Positions 37,908 through 47,209 of a stretch of DNA of 64,000 nucleotides are shown piece by piece; the stretch's first letter is position 1; each line of letters begins with the position of its first letter. The stretch lies in assembly GCF_014235185.1 (NCBI RefSeq), contig NZ_CP060131.1, positions 1,743,501 to 1,807,500 of the forward strand, in the 5' to 3' direction. A model generated the notes under the pieces. The model was not told the origin of the DNA, ran no database searches, and was given only the letters and a program-made list of their open reading frames with translations. The stretch is from Pseudonocardia petroleophila. GTDB taxonomy: Bacteria > Actinomycetota > Actinomycetes > Mycobacteriales > Pseudonocardiaceae. The translations under genes were made by a program, and so were the position numbers.

Positions 37908-39070
37908 GCGGTCGCCCCCAGCGCGGCGGGCAGCCCGGCGAGCCGGGAGACCGCCTCGATCAGCACCTCGTCGCGCTTGCAGAAGGCGAACCGCACCAGC
38001 GTGCGGCCCAGCTCCGGGTCGGCGCAGAACACCGACACCGGCACCGCGGCCACCCCGACCAGCTCGGGCAGCCGCCAGCACAGGTCCGCGCCGTCGGTGA
38101 CGCCCAGCGGTGCGACGTCGGTGACGACGAAGTACGTGCCCGCCGAGGGGTACACGGTGAGGCCCGCCGCGCGCAGCCCCTCGGACAGCAGGTCGCGCTT
38201 GCGCTGCAGCCCGGAGGCCAGGTCGGAGTAGAAGGAGTCGGGCAGGGCGAGCGCGGCGGCGATGGCGGGCTGGAACGGCGCCCCGCTGACGTAGGTGAGG
38301 AACTGCTTCGCCGCGCGCACCGCCGCCACCAGCTCCGACGGGCCGTGCACCCAGCCGACCTTCCATCCCGTGACCGAGAACGTCTTGCCCGCCGAGGAGA
38401 TCGTGAGCGTCCGCTCGGCCATCCCGGGCAGCGTCGCCATCGGCACGTGCGCGTGGCCGGCGAAGACCATGTGCTCGTACACCTCGTCGGCGACGACGAC
38501 CGCGCCGAACTCGGTCGCCAGCGCCCCGATCTCCGCGAGCTGCGCGGCGGTGAGCACCGTGCCGGTCGGGTTGTGCGGGGTGTTGACCAGGACGACCCGC
38601 GTGCGCTCGGAGAACGCCGCGCGCAGCTCGTCGGGGTCGAACCCGAACGACGGCGGCCGCAGCGGCACCGCCCTCAGCACGGCGCCGGCCAGCGCGACCG
38701 TCGCGGCGTAGGAGTCGTAGTAGGGCTGGAACGTGACCACCTCGTCGCCCGGGTCGCACAGCGCGAGCACCGCCGCGGCGATCGCCTCGGTCGCCCCGGT
38801 GGTGACCAGCACGTCGTCCGGGTCGACCGACAGGCCGTGGAAGCGGCTCTGGTGCTCCGCGACCGCCGACCGCAGCGCCGGGATCCCCGGGCCGGGCGGG
38901 TACTGGTTGAGCCCGCCGGTGATGTTGGCCGCGGCGTCGGCGAGCAGCGACGGCGGTCCGTCGGTGTCGGGGAAGCCCTGGCCGAGGTTGATCGCCCCCG
39001 TCCGCAGGGCCAGCGCCGACATCTCGGCGAAGATCGTGGACGTGAACGGTCGCATCCGCTCGACCAGCAT
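37904..39070 (-). CDS. dapC: PLP aminotransferase, N-succinyldiaminopimelate aminotransferase type
   Basis: Class I/II aminotransferase of 388 residues, very like M. tuberculosis Rv0858c (DapC) of the lysine/meso-diaminopimelate pathway. Motifs: AINLGQGFPDTDGPPSLL, GATEAIAAAVLAL, NTPHNPTGTVL, VVADEVYEHMVF, and the PLP lysine in TISSAGKTFSVTGWKVGW. Specificity is assigned by resemblance; a kynurenine or other ketoacid role is possible. ATG start at 39070. The following truncated oxidoreductase overlaps its stop by 4 nt. Confidence 0.85.
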   Translation of the reverse strand: MLVERMRPFTSTIFAEMSALALRTGAINLGQGFPDTDGPPSLLADAAANITGGLNQYPPGPGIPALRSAVAEHQSRFHGLSVDPDDVLVTTGATEAIAAAVLALCDPGDEVVTFQPYYDSYAATVALAGAVLRAVPLRPPSFGFDPDELRAAFSERTRVVLVNTPHNPTGTVLTAAQLAEIGALATEFGAVVVADEVYEHMVFAGHAHVPMATLPGMAERTLTISSAGKTFSVTGWKVGWVHGPSELVAAVRAAKQFLTYVSGAPFQPAIAAALALPDSFYSDLASGLQRKRDLLSEGLRAAGLTVYPSAGTYFVVTDVAPLGVTDGADLCWRLPELVGVAAVPVSVFCADPELGRTLVRFAFCKRDEVLIEAVSRLAGLPAALGATA

Positions 39071-39161
39071 GGTCGCACGGTAACCCGCCGCACCCTGTGC
39101 GCGCCGTCACACCCGTCGACGAACGGGAACAACGCGCCCGCCGTCGTTCCTTGACCGCTCA

Positions 39162-40418
39162 GTGACGACTACCCCCGATCGTGTCGAGCTGAGCACGGCC
39201 CCCGACCGGGGCCAGCGGCTGCGGCTGATCGTCATCCTGGGCGCGCTGATCGCGCTCGGCCCGCTGACGATCGACATGTACCTGCCGGCCCTGCCGACCA
39301 TCACCGCCGAGTTCCTGACGACGAGCGCCACGGTCCAGCTCACGCTGACCGGAACGCTGATCGGGCTCGCGCTGGGCCAGCTCATGATCGGCCCGCTGTC
39401 CGACGCGTTCGGCCGCAAGCGCCCGCTGCTGTTCGGCACCGGGCTGCACGTCCTCGCGTCCGTGCTGTGCGTGATCGCGCCCAACGTCGCGGTGCTCGGG
39501 GGCCTGCGCGTGCTGCAGGGCGTCGGCGCGGCGGCGGGGGCCGTCATCGCGCTGGCGATCGTGCGCGACCTCTACACCGGCCGCCCGGCCGCCACGATGC
39601 TCTCCCGGCTGATCCTGGTGATGGGCGTGGCGCCGGTCGTCGCCCCGACGCTGGGCGGGGCCCTGCTGTCGGTCACGTCGTGGCGCGGGGTGTTCGCCGC
39701 GCTGGCCGTGTACGGCCTGGTCCTCGTCCCGATCGCGTACCGGCTGCTGCCCGAGACCCTGCCGCCGGCCCGGCGCCGCACCGCGGGCGTCGCGGGCACG
39801 TTCCGTGACTACGGCGCCCTGTTCGGCGACCGCGCGTTCGTGGGGCTCGTGATCGTCGCCGGCCTCGCGATGTCGGCGCTGCTCGGCTACGTCTCCGGGT
39901 CGTCGTTCGTGTTCCAGCAGCAGTACGGGCTCGACCAGCAGCAGTTCGGGCTGGTCTTCGGGTCCGGCGCGATCTGGCTGATCGCGGCCACCCAGGCCAA
40001 CCCGGTGCTGCTGCGCTGGTTCGACCCCCGCCAGATCCTCACCGCCGCCGTGGCCGCCGGGGCCGTCGCGGGCGCGGTGCTGGTGACCGTCGCCGCCACC
40101 GGGGCGGGCGGGCTGGTCGGGCTCCTCGTCGCCATGTGGGTCGTGCTGTTCACCGTCGGGTTCGCCCTGCCCAACGCCCCCGCCGTCGCGCTGTCGCGGC
40201 ACGGCGAGGCCGCCGGCACCGCCGCCGCCCTGCTCGGCGCGGTCCAGTTCGGCATCGGCGCGGTCATCTCGCCGGTGGTCGGGGTGCTCGGCAACGACGC
40301 GCTCGCGATGGGCACCGTCGTCGCGGGCGGTCTCGTGCTCGCGCTCGTCGTGCTGCTCACGGTCGTGCGGCCGTGGACGCTGGCCGACGTGGAGTCCGAC
40401 GCCGTCGCGGCTCACTGA
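39162..40418 (+). CDS. Bcr/CflA-family multidrug exporter
   Basis: MFS DHA1 exporter of 418 residues with 12 membrane helices. Family marks: LGPLTIDMYLPALPTI in helix 1, the A-motif GPLSDAFGRKRPLLFG, and the motif C region APVVAPTLGGALL. Start is GTG at 39162, divergent from the aminotransferase (91-bp gap). The stop overlaps the convergent YczE-like gene by 7 bp. Confidence 0.93.
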   Translation: MTTTPDRVELSTAPDRGQRLRLIVILGALIALGPLTIDMYLPALPTITAEFLTTSATVQLTLTGTLIGLALGQLMIGPLSDAFGRKRPLLFGTGLHVLASVLCVIAPNVAVLGGLRVLQGVGAAAGAVIALAIVRDLYTGRPAATMLSRLILVMGVAPVVAPTLGGALLSVTSWRGVFAALAVYGLVLVPIAYRLLPETLPPARRRTAGVAGTFRDYGALFGDRAFVGLVIVAGLAMSALLGYVSGSSFVFQQQYGLDQQQFGLVFGSGAIWLIAATQANPVLLRWFDPRQILTAAVAAGAVAGAVLVTVAATGAGGLVGLLVAMWVVLFTVGFALPNAPAVALSRHGEAAGTAAALLGAVQFGIGAVISPVVGVLGNDALAMGTVVAGGLVLALVVLLTVVRPWTLADVESDAVAAH

Positions 40419-41038
40419 CGCCGGGCCCCCACCACCAGGTGGGGCAGGAAGGCCTGCGTGAGCGGGCCGATGGCCAGCGCGTAGAGCACCGTGCCGACGC
40501 CGACGGTCCCGCCGAGCAGCCAGCCCGCGGCCAGCACCGTGACCTCGATGCCCGTCCGCACCAGCCGCAGCGAGCGCCCGGTGCGGGCGGCGAGGCCGGT
40601 CATCAGGCCGTCGCGCGGGCCGGGGCCGAGTCGCGCCCCGACGTAGGCCGCCGACGCCAGCCCGTTGAGGACGATCCCGGCGGTCATCAGCGCGATGCGG
40701 GCGGCCAGGCCGTCCGGCGCGGGGACCAGGGCGAGCGCGACGTCCACGGTGACGGCGATGACCAGCACGTTCGCCACGGTCCCGACGCCCGGTCGCTGGC
40801 GCAGCGGGATCCACAGCAGCAGCACCACGACGCCCGTGATCGCGGTGATCAGCCCGAACCCCAGCCCGGTCTGCTCGGTCAGCCCCTCGTGCAGCACGTC
40901 CCACGGGTTGAGCCCGAGCGTCGCGCGGATCTGCATCGCCATCGAGGTGCCGTACAGCGCGAGGCCGGCGATCAGCTGGGCGAGCCGCCGGACCGGGTCC
41001 TGGGTGACGGGCAGGGGGCGGAGCTCGATCGCGGCCAT
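40412..41038 (-). CDS. YczE/YitT-family membrane protein
   Basis: 208 residues with about five membrane helices. Typical of the family: LYGTSMAMQIRATLGLNPWD, VLHEGL, and the GLASAAYVGARLGPGPRDGL loop. In Bacillus, YczE is needed for surfactin/bacillaene production by an unknown route, but the family is broad. ATG start at 41038. Confidence 0.87.
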   Translation of the reverse strand: MAAIELRPLPVTQDPVRRLAQLIAGLALYGTSMAMQIRATLGLNPWDVLHEGLTEQTGLGFGLITAITGVVVLLLWIPLRQRPGVGTVANVLVIAVTVDVALALVPAPDGLAARIALMTAGIVLNGLASAAYVGARLGPGPRDGLMTGLAARTGRSLRLVRTGIEVTVLAAGWLLGGTVGVGTVLYALAIGPLTQAFLPHLVVGARRQ

Positions 41039-41171
41039 GCGTCCATCGTCGCCGGTGCGGACCGATCGACCATGGCCAATCCGGCCCGGGTGGCCCCGCG
41101 GGCGGTCCGTGGCGCCGGGGGCCGGCCGGGAGGACATGATGTGCGGATCATCCCCGGGTGCGGAGGTCGTC

Positions 41172-43094
41172 GTGCGCAGGTTGCTGGTGCTGGGGGCGCT
41201 GCTGGTCGGCGTCGGGCTGCTCGGGGGCGGGATCGCCGCGGCCGAGCCGCCGACGCGCGTCGGACCGGCGGTCACCGACGCCGTCGGCGTGCTCGCCGCC
41301 GGTGACGAGGCCCGGATCACCGAGGCGTTCGCCCGGCTGCGCGAGGCCAACGGCACGCAGCTGTTCGTCGTCTACGTCGACTCCTTCGACGGCGCCGGCG
41401 GGCAGGACTGGGCCGACGAGGCCGCGTCGCTGTCGCAGTTCGGTCGTGACGACGTGTTGCTCGCCGTCGCCACCGGGGACCGCGCCTACGGCGTCTCGGT
41501 CGCCGACGACTACGGGCAGTCGGACTCCACGGTGGCCTCCGCGATCACCGACGCCGAGGACCGGCTCGCCGCCGACGACTGGGCGGGCGCGGCGATCGCG
41601 CTGTCCGACGGCCTCGGCGGCGGGGCGGGCGGGTTCCCCGTCGCCGCGGCCGTGCTCGGCGGGGTCGTCGTCGTGGGCGGGGGCGTCTACCTGGTGGGGC
41701 GCCGCCGCCGCACCCGCACCGCGCAGGCCGAGGTCCCGACCGACGGGCCCGCCGCACCGCGCGACGAGTTCACCGACGTCCCCACCGACGACCTCGCCTA
41801 CCGGGCCAGCGCCGGCCTGATCGAGGTCGACGAGGCCGTGCGCACGTCGGAGGTCGAGCTGTCGGCCGCCCGCGGCCACTTCGGCGACCAGGCCGTCGCC
41901 GGGTTCGCCGCGGCGCTGGAGGCGTCGAAGGCCGACATGCTGCGCGCGTTCGGCGTCCGCCAGCAGCTCGACGACGACGTGCCCGAGGACGAGCCGACGC
42001 AGCGCCGGATGCACGCCGACATCATCCGCGCGTGCCGGGCCGCCGACGAGCGACTCGACGCCCAGGTCGCCGCGTTCGACGCCCTGCGCAACCTCGAGGC
42101 CACCGCCCCGGAGTACGTCGCGGGCCTCGCCGCCCGCCGGGAGACGGTGCTCGCCCGGATCCCGCAGTCGGAGTCGACGTGGGCCGCGCTGTCGGCCCGC
42201 TACGCCCCGAGCGCGCTGGAGCCGGTGGCCGGGTCGCTGGACCGGGCCCGGAACCTGCTCGAGGTCGCGGGTACCGAGGTCGCCGCCGCCCGCTCGGGGC
42301 TCGACGCGGGCGCCCGCCCCGCCGCCGTGGTGTCCGGCCGGGCCGCGGAGGACGCGATCACGCAGGCCGAGACGCTGCTCGACGGCATCCCGCGCCGCGG
42401 CACCGAGCTGGTCGAGGCGGCGGCGGCCCTCCCGGCCGCGCGCGCGGAGACCGAGCAGGACCTGGCCGAGGCCCGCGCACTGGACCCGTCGCTCGCGCCG
42501 GTCGTCGCCCGCGCCGAGGCCGCGGTCACCGCGGCGGACCAGGCCGAGGCGTCCGACCCGATCGCCGCCCTGCGCCTGCTCGACGAGGCCGGGGCGGCCC
42601 TCGACGACGCCATCGCCGCCGCCCGCGCCGAGCAGGACCGGCGCCGGCGCACCGCCGCGGTGCTGGAGCAGACCGTCCTCACCGCCCGCTCGGCCGTCGC
42701 GGCGGCGGCCGACTTCGTCACGACCCGGCGCGGCGCCGTCGGGCAGCAGGCCCGCACGCGGCTGGCCGAGGCCCAGCGCCACCTCGCCCTCGCGACGTCC
42801 GGCGGCGACCCGGCGGTCGCGCTGCGGGAGGCGCAGCAGGCCGACTCACTGGCCCAGGAGGCGCTGCGGCTCGCGCAGTCCGACGTGTCGAACTGGTCGG
42901 GGCCGTCGTCGGGCGGCAGCGCCGGCGTCGACCTGGGCAGCCTCATCCTGGGCGGCATCATCTCCGGGGCGACCCGGGGCGGGGGCGGTTTCGGCGGCGG
43001 TGGCGGGGGCTTCGGTGGTGGCGGCGGCCGCTCGCCCGGCAGCTTCGGCGGCTCGTCGTCGCGGGGACGCCGGGGCGGCGGCGGCCGGTTCTGA
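41172..43094 (+). CDS. TPM-domain secreted/membrane protein
   Basis: 640 residues. An N-terminal signal peptide (VRRLLVLGALLVGVGLLGG) is followed by a TPM domain (about 25-150: VTDAVGVLAAGDEARITEAF, DVLLAVATGDRAYGVSV). A membrane helix (about 158-178) leads to a long Ala-rich, probably coiled-coil region (about 200-580) and a Gly-rich tail ending GRRGGGGRF. TPM proteins act at the envelope; exact roles vary. The GTG start at 41172 has GGAGG about 6 nt upstream. Confidence 0.9.
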   Translation: MRRLLVLGALLVGVGLLGGGIAAAEPPTRVGPAVTDAVGVLAAGDEARITEAFARLREANGTQLFVVYVDSFDGAGGQDWADEAASLSQFGRDDVLLAVATGDRAYGVSVADDYGQSDSTVASAITDAEDRLAADDWAGAAIALSDGLGGGAGGFPVAAAVLGGVVVVGGGVYLVGRRRRTRTAQAEVPTDGPAAPRDEFTDVPTDDLAYRASAGLIEVDEAVRTSEVELSAARGHFGDQAVAGFAAALEASKADMLRAFGVRQQLDDDVPEDEPTQRRMHADIIRACRAADERLDAQVAAFDALRNLEATAPEYVAGLAARRETVLARIPQSESTWAALSARYAPSALEPVAGSLDRARNLLEVAGTEVAAARSGLDAGARPAAVVSGRAAEDAITQAETLLDGIPRRGTELVEAAAALPAARAETEQDLAEARALDPSLAPVVARAEAAVTAADQAEASDPIAALRLLDEAGAALDDAIAAARAEQDRRRRTAAVLEQTVLTARSAVAAAADFVTTRRGAVGQQARTRLAEAQRHLALATSGGDPAVALREAQQADSLAQEALRLAQSDVSNWSGPSSGGSAGVDLGSLILGGIISGATRGGGGFGGGGGGFGGGGGRSPGSFGGSSSRGRRGGGGRF

Positions 43095-43115
43095 GGCCAC
43101 CGCCCGCCGCGAGCG

Positions 43116-43604
43116 TCAGGCGAAGTCCTCCGGCGAGACCTCGTCGATGAACTTCTTGAAGTCCTCGAGCTGCTTCTCCGGCGGTGCGTCGGTGCCGTCG
43201 GGGAACAGGTCGGCGATGGGCTGGCCCACGTCGTCGAGGATCGCGGACTCCACCCCGATCGACAGGCCCTCCCGCACCGCGACGGCGAGCGCGTCGCTGG
43301 GGCGCAGCTCGACCCGCGCCCCGTCGGCGAACACCAGGTCGGCCTGGAACTTGCTGTCGACGAGCGCGACGATCTCCGCCCCGACGATCTCGTGGCCCAG
43401 CCCCTGCAGCAGCGGGACGATGACGTCCTGGGGCAGCTGCGGGTCGTCCTCCCCGCGCGCGCCCAGCGCGATCGCGTCGGCCTGGGGCCTGCGGAGGAAG
43501 ACCGGCAGGCAGCGCTCGCCGTCCACCTCACCGAGCAGCAGCACCGGCTCGCGGGTCCGCACGTGGACCACCAGCCGCAGAACGCGCATCGTCATCATCG
43601 ACAT
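43116..43604 (-). CDS. Bifunctional nuclease family protein (DUF151)
   Basis: 162 residues with a DUF151 domain at 10-140: PVLLLGEVDGERCLPVFLRRP, ADAIALGARGE, and ARVELRPSDALAVAVREGLSI. Relatives are named bifunctional nucleases after plant members, but a nuclease role is unproved in most bacteria. I chose ATG at 43604 (MSMMTMRVL), the normal family start; a longer frame to 43640 would cross a palindrome. Confidence 0.88.
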   Translation of the reverse strand: MSMMTMRVLRLVVHVRTREPVLLLGEVDGERCLPVFLRRPQADAIALGARGEDDPQLPQDVIVPLLQGLGHEIVGAEIVALVDSKFQADLVFADGARVELRPSDALAVAVREGLSIGVESAILDDVGQPIADLFPDGTDAPPEKQLEDFKKFIDEVSPEDFA

Positions 43605-43606
43605 GG

Positions 43607-43619
43607 GGGACAGTGTCCC
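43607..43619. promoter_or_regulatory. Perfect 13-nt palindrome upstream of the DUF151 gene
   Basis: GGGACA-G-TGTCCC, located 2 nt before the DUF151 start codon and just after the AraC stop. It could be an operator, a translational hairpin or an AraC-gene terminator. Confidence 0.4.
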
Positions 43620-43620
43620 G

Positions 43621-44595
43621 TCATCCCCGCAGGGTGTCACTGGGTGATCTCCGGAAGCGCGCGCGGTAGTCGGCGGCGAACCGCCCGGGATGGCCGAACC
43701 CCCAGCGCGACGCGATCGCGCCGACGGTGGCGCCGTCGCTCGGGTCGGCGGCGCGCAGGTCGTCGTGGGCGTGGTCGAGCCGCACCGAGCGCAGGTAGCC
43801 CAGCGGTGTCGTGTCCATCGCCCGGCGGAACGCCCGCTGCAGCGCCCGCGGGCCGACGTGCGCGGCCCGGGCGATCGCGGTGAGGTCGATGTCCTGCGCG
43901 GCGTGCTCCTCCATGAACACCATCGCGCGGCGCACGGCGTCGGGGGAGGCGGGCGTGTGGGACGAGCGGGGCGGGTCGGACGTGCCCGAGTTCGGGAACG
44001 TGTCCAGCAGCGAGGCGATCAGCAGGTGCTGGACCTGCCGCATCACCAGCGGGCTGCCGTGGGCCGCCGGGTTCTTCGCGACGTCGCCGGTGATGTACTG
44101 CAGGAGCCGCTTCCAGTGCACGGCCTTCGACGGGGAGAGCGGGCGTCCGAGGTCGAAGGACACCGGGTGCACGTGCCGGTCGTCACCGAGCAGCTCGGCG
44201 GCGACCCGCTCCACCAGCGACCGCTGGATGCGCACCTGCGCCATCCGGATGTCGTGCCACTCGACCGCCATCTGGACGTCGGGGTCGTAGGAGAACAGGT
44301 CGCCGGGTCCGGCCGCGACCTCGCTGGTCGGCGACCGGATCGTGAACCGGCCCTCCAGCAGGTGGCTGAACAGCAGGATGTCGTCGAGGGGGTCCCAGGT
44401 GCCGCGGAGCGTCATCGTGTGCCGGGCGACGCCGATCTTGGCGGCCCCGAGGTCGGCGACGCTGTGGGAGAACTCGAACGCGGTCGACGGTCCGGACAGC
44501 GACACCTTGTGGTCGGCGTAGGCGCCGCGCAGCCAGTCGTGGGCCTCGTCCGGATCCCTGGTGCGGATGTGCAGCCGCATCAACGACTCCGTCAC
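43621..44595 (-). CDS. AraC-family transcriptional regulator
   Basis: 324 residues. The N-terminal cupin-like sensor region is about 1-190; the C-terminal double helix-turn-helix (about 225-324) has DLTAIARAAHVGPRALQRAF and VGAIASRWGFGHPGRFAADYRARFRRSP. It matches the AraC_binding_2 type. The GTG start at 44595 has GAGG 8 nt upstream; ATG at 44580 is also plausible. Two 13-nt direct repeats overlap the start. The target is unknown. Confidence 0.93.
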   Translation of the reverse strand: MTESLMRLHIRTRDPDEAHDWLRGAYADHKVSLSGPSTAFEFSHSVADLGAAKIGVARHTMTLRGTWDPLDDILLFSHLLEGRFTIRSPTSEVAAGPGDLFSYDPDVQMAVEWHDIRMAQVRIQRSLVERVAAELLGDDRHVHPVSFDLGRPLSPSKAVHWKRLLQYITGDVAKNPAAHGSPLVMRQVQHLLIASLLDTFPNSGTSDPPRSSHTPASPDAVRRAMVFMEEHAAQDIDLTAIARAAHVGPRALQRAFRRAMDTTPLGYLRSVRLDHAHDDLRAADPSDGATVGAIASRWGFGHPGRFAADYRARFRRSPSDTLRG

Positions 44596-44621
44596 GGAAG
44601 AACCTCGATCACGGAAGAACC
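44592..44621. promoter_or_regulatory. Direct repeats at the AraC gene start
   Basis: TCACGGAAGAACC occurs at 44592-44604 and 44609-44621, spaced 17 nt start to start. AraC regulators commonly bind direct repeats, so this may be an autoregulatory site. The remaining 226 bp up to the next gene show no gene. Confidence 0.5.
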
Positions 44622-44847
44622 CCCAACGGTCGAGGCAGGAGGGTAGTTCGAGATCGGGGTCCGGCGCACTCGACCATCCGGACTATGCCTGTTGTGCGCA
44701 GTCCGGTTCGCGACGGTCAGTTGTCCGCCATACGAGCAGCGCGCACGGTTCAGTTGTACACGGCCGGTCGGCGGACTACCTCTGTGTCCGGTGCGGGGGG
44801 CCCGTCCGCCGGAGGGGGCTGGACGGTCCCCCCGGGCCTCGGGACGG

Positions 44848-45837
44848 CTACAGCTCGGCCGGTCCCTCCTGGGGCTCCATCCCGAGCTGCCGCGCCACCG
44901 CGTCCATCACGTCCTGCACCACCACCGTGTCGGCCAGCGGCATGACGTCGCTCTGCAGCCGCCCGTCGGCGACGCACCCGGTCACCTCGCGCAGCTCGTG
45001 CGCGTACCCCGCACCCGCCGCCGGGGCGTCGATGCGCTCGGGCTCCGCCCCGTTGCGGCACAGCACGATCGAGGAGGGGTGGTGGAAGCGCGGCGGCACG
45101 TCGATCCAGCCCCCGGTGCCGACGACGCGGGCCGTGCCCGGCGTGGCGCAGCGCAGCGAGGCGAGCAGCGACGCCGTGCGGCCGCCGGGGTACGACAGCA
45201 GCACGGCCTCCTCGACGTCGACGCCGCTCGGGGCCAGCGCGCCGTGCGCGGCGACGGCGTCCGGGGTGCCGAGGACCATCTGCGCGAAGGAGATCGGGTA
45301 CACCCCGACGTCGAACAGCGCCCCTCCCCCGACGGCGGGGTCGTAGAAGCGGTCGGACGGGTCGGTGGGGTGCTGGGCGCCCAGATCGGCCTGCACGGAC
45401 TGGACCTCGCCGATCGCCCCGTCGGCGATGAGCTCCCGCATCCGCACGATCGCCGGCTGGAAGCGGGTCCACATCGCCTCCATCGCGAACACGCCCGCCG
45501 CCGCGGCGGCGTCGACGATCTCGCGGGTCGCGGCGGGCGTCACCGTGAACGCCTTCTCCACGAGCACGGCCTTGCCCGCCCGCAGCGCGGCCAGCGCGAC
45601 CGCGCGGTGCTGCGGGTGCGGCGTGGCGATGTAGAGGACGTCGACCCCGTCGTCGTCGACGATCGCGCGGTAGGAGTCGTGGACGCGCCCGATGCCGAAC
45701 CCGGCCGCGAACGCCGACGCGCGCTCCGCCGACCGCGACGCGACGGCCACCACCTCGGCGCCCGGCACGTGCGGGAAGTCCGCCACGACCTTCGACGCGA
45801 TCCGACCCGGCCCGACGATCCCCCAGCGCACGCTCAT
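44848..45837 (-). CDS. Gfo/Idh/MocA-family oxidoreductase
   Basis: NAD(P)-dependent sugar or polyol dehydrogenase type, 329 residues. Rossmann motif [14 protein letters not shown] at the N-terminus, [29 protein letters not shown] carries the family EK(P/A) motif, and [20 protein letters not shown] is in the C-terminal domain. Substrate unknown. ATG start at 45837, divergent from terD (49-bp gap). Confidence 0.93.
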   Translation of the reverse strand: MSVRWGIVGPGRIASKVVADFPHVPGAEVVAVASRSAERASAFAAGFGIGRVHDSYRAIVDDDGVDVLYIATPHPQHRAVALAALRAGKAVLVEKAFTVTPAATREIVDAAAAAGVFAMEAMWTRFQPAIVRMRELIADGAIGEVQSVQADLGAQHPTDPSDRFYDPAVGGGALFDVGVYPISFAQMVLGTPDAVAAHGALAPSGVDVEEAVLLSYPGGRTASLLASLRCATPGTARVVGTGGWIDVPPRFHHPSSIVLCRNGAEPERIDAPAAGAGYAHELREVTGCVADGRLQSDVMPLADTVVVQDVMDAVARQLGMEPQEGPAEL

Positions 45838-45886
45838 ACCCCTAGCATCGCAGTGCAGATCACCGACCGGACGGAGTGTGTGCGAC

Positions 45887-46465
45887 GTGAGTGTCAGCCT
45901 GGCCAAGGGTGGGAACGTCAGCCTGAGCAAGGAGGCCCCCGGCCTCACGAACGTGATCGTCGGGGTGGGTTGGGACGTGCGCGCCACGACCGGCGCCGAC
46001 TTCGACCTCGACGTCTCCGCGATCATGCTGGGCACCGACGGCCGCGTGCTCTCCGACGCGCACTTCGTCTTCTTCAACAACCTGACCAGCCCCGACGGCA
46101 CGGTGGAGCACACCGGCGACAACCTCACCGGCGAGGGCGACGGCGACGACGAGCAGCTCAAGGTCGACCTGGCCGGGATGGCGCAGCAGGTCGACAAGAT
46201 CGTCTTCCCGGTGAGCATCTACGACGCCGACAACCGCAGGCAGAGCTTCGGCCAGGTCGCCAACGCGTTCATCCGGGTCGTCAACGCGGCGGGCGAGTCC
46301 GAGATCACCCGCTTCGACCTCACCGAGGACGCGTCCACGGAGACCGCGATGCTCTTCGGCGAGCTCTACCGGCGGGGCAGCGAGTGGAAGTTCCGCGCGA
46401 TCGGGCAGGGCTACGCGTCGGGGCTGGCGGGCATCGCGCGCGACTTCGGGGTCAACGTCGGCTAG
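45887..46465 (+). CDS. TerD-family protein
   Basis: Calcium-binding stress protein of 192 residues. Typical: [63 protein letters not shown] and [17 protein letters not shown]. Associated elsewhere with tellurite or envelope stress, but here it is a solitary copy without the rest of a ter operon. Start is GTG at 45887. Confidence 0.94.
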   Translation: MSVSLAKGGNVSLSKEAPGLTNVIVGVGWDVRATTGADFDLDVSAIMLGTDGRVLSDAHFVFFNNLTSPDGTVEHTGDNLTGEGDGDDEQLKVDLAGMAQQVDKIVFPVSIYDADNRRQSFGQVANAFIRVVNAAGESEITRFDLTEDASTETAMLFGELYRRGSEWKFRAIGQGYASGLAGIARDFGVNVG

Positions 46466-46845
46466 CCCGGCAGCCCGACGACCAGGGTGACGACCAGGAG
46501 CTTGAGCAGCCAGTCACCCGCGTGGATCGCGGCCAGGGCCACCGGGACCCGCTCGTGGAAGACCGACCCGGCCAGCAGCACGGCCGGGAACGCCGCCCAC
46601 AGCGCGAGCGCGAGCAGCAGGGCCGGGCCGGGGGCGGTGACGCCCAGCCCGTCGGCCAGCCCGGCGACCACCAGCGCCAGCACCGCGTTGCGGACCAGCT
46701 CGACCGCGGCCGTCGCGGCGGCGGAGCGCCGCTGCCCGGCGTAGGCGGGCGAGAGCCGGGCCAGGCGGGCGGCGAGCGCGCCGTAGTAGCCGCCGCTCAG
46801 CACGAACGCCGCCACCGCGGCCCCGGCGACCGCGAGCGCGTTCAC
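46462..46845 (-). CDS. DUF1761-like membrane protein
   Basis: 127 residues with four hydrophobic segments, matching DUF1761 ([39 protein letters not shown] at the end). Function unknown. The GTG start at 46845 overlaps the DUF1905 stop, so the two are coupled. It converges with terD by a 4-nt overlap. Confidence 0.78.
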   Translation of the reverse strand: MNALAVAGAAVAAFVLSGGYYGALAARLARLSPAYAGQRRSAAATAAVELVRNAVLALVVAGLADGLGVTAPGPALLLALALWAAFPAVLLAGSVFHERVPVALAAIHAGDWLLKLLVVTLVVGLPG

Positions 46846-47117
46846 CCCTCGATCCGCTCGGCCAGGTGCACGGTGACGCTCCCTCCGGCCTCCTTGCCGA
46901 GCAGGCGCAGCAGGTCGGCCTTCACGGGCAGCTTGTGGGTACCGTCGCCGAGCGCCATGAACGCGCTCCGGAACGGGTGGCCGTCGATCGTGCCGCGCAC
47001 CTTGACCAGGCCGCGGGTGCCGAAGAACGCGGCGGATCCGGGCATGGTGACGTAGGTCCAGCCGCCGGGCTTCGGGCTCTTCAGCAGGACGGCGGTGAAG
47101 TCGTGGTCCAGGTCCAT
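46842..47117 (-). CDS. DUF1905 protein
   Basis: 91 residues with one DUF1905 domain: [60 protein letters not shown]. Small beta-barrel family of unknown function. ATG start at 47117 with GAGG about 8 nt upstream; divergent from the yciI-like gene. Confidence 0.9.
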   Translation of the reverse strand: MDLDHDFTAVLLKSPKPGGWTYVTMPGSAAFFGTRGLVKVRGTIDGHPFRSAFMALGDGTHKLPVKADLLRLLGKEAGGSVTVHLAERIEG

Positions 47118-47148
47118 CGGGGGATCCTCTCGTCATCCGGTCGCACCC

Positions 47149-47182
47149 GGGTGTCGAGACCGCCGGCCCGGTCTCGACACCC
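47149..47182. repeat. Perfect 14-bp inverted repeat in a divergent promoter region
   Basis: Arms 47149-47162 and 47169-47182 are exact reverse complements, around a CCGGCC loop. The element lies between divergently transcribed genes, where a terminator is not expected. It could be an operator shared by both promoters or a copy of a REP-like palindrome. Confidence 0.6.
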
Positions 47183-47209
47183 CGACGACATCCGATCCGG
47201 AGGTGGTCC

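Noticed and set aside
34194..39110. A single minus-strand ORF of about 4.9 kb
   Set aside because: It links the aminotransferase antiframe, the truncated oxidoreductase, the carboxylase antiframe and the dehydrogenase. GC richness keeps stops rare; only parts match protein families.
45887..46465. Tellurite-resistance operon
   Set aside because: Only a solitary TerD-family gene is present; no terA, terB, terC or terE neighbours.
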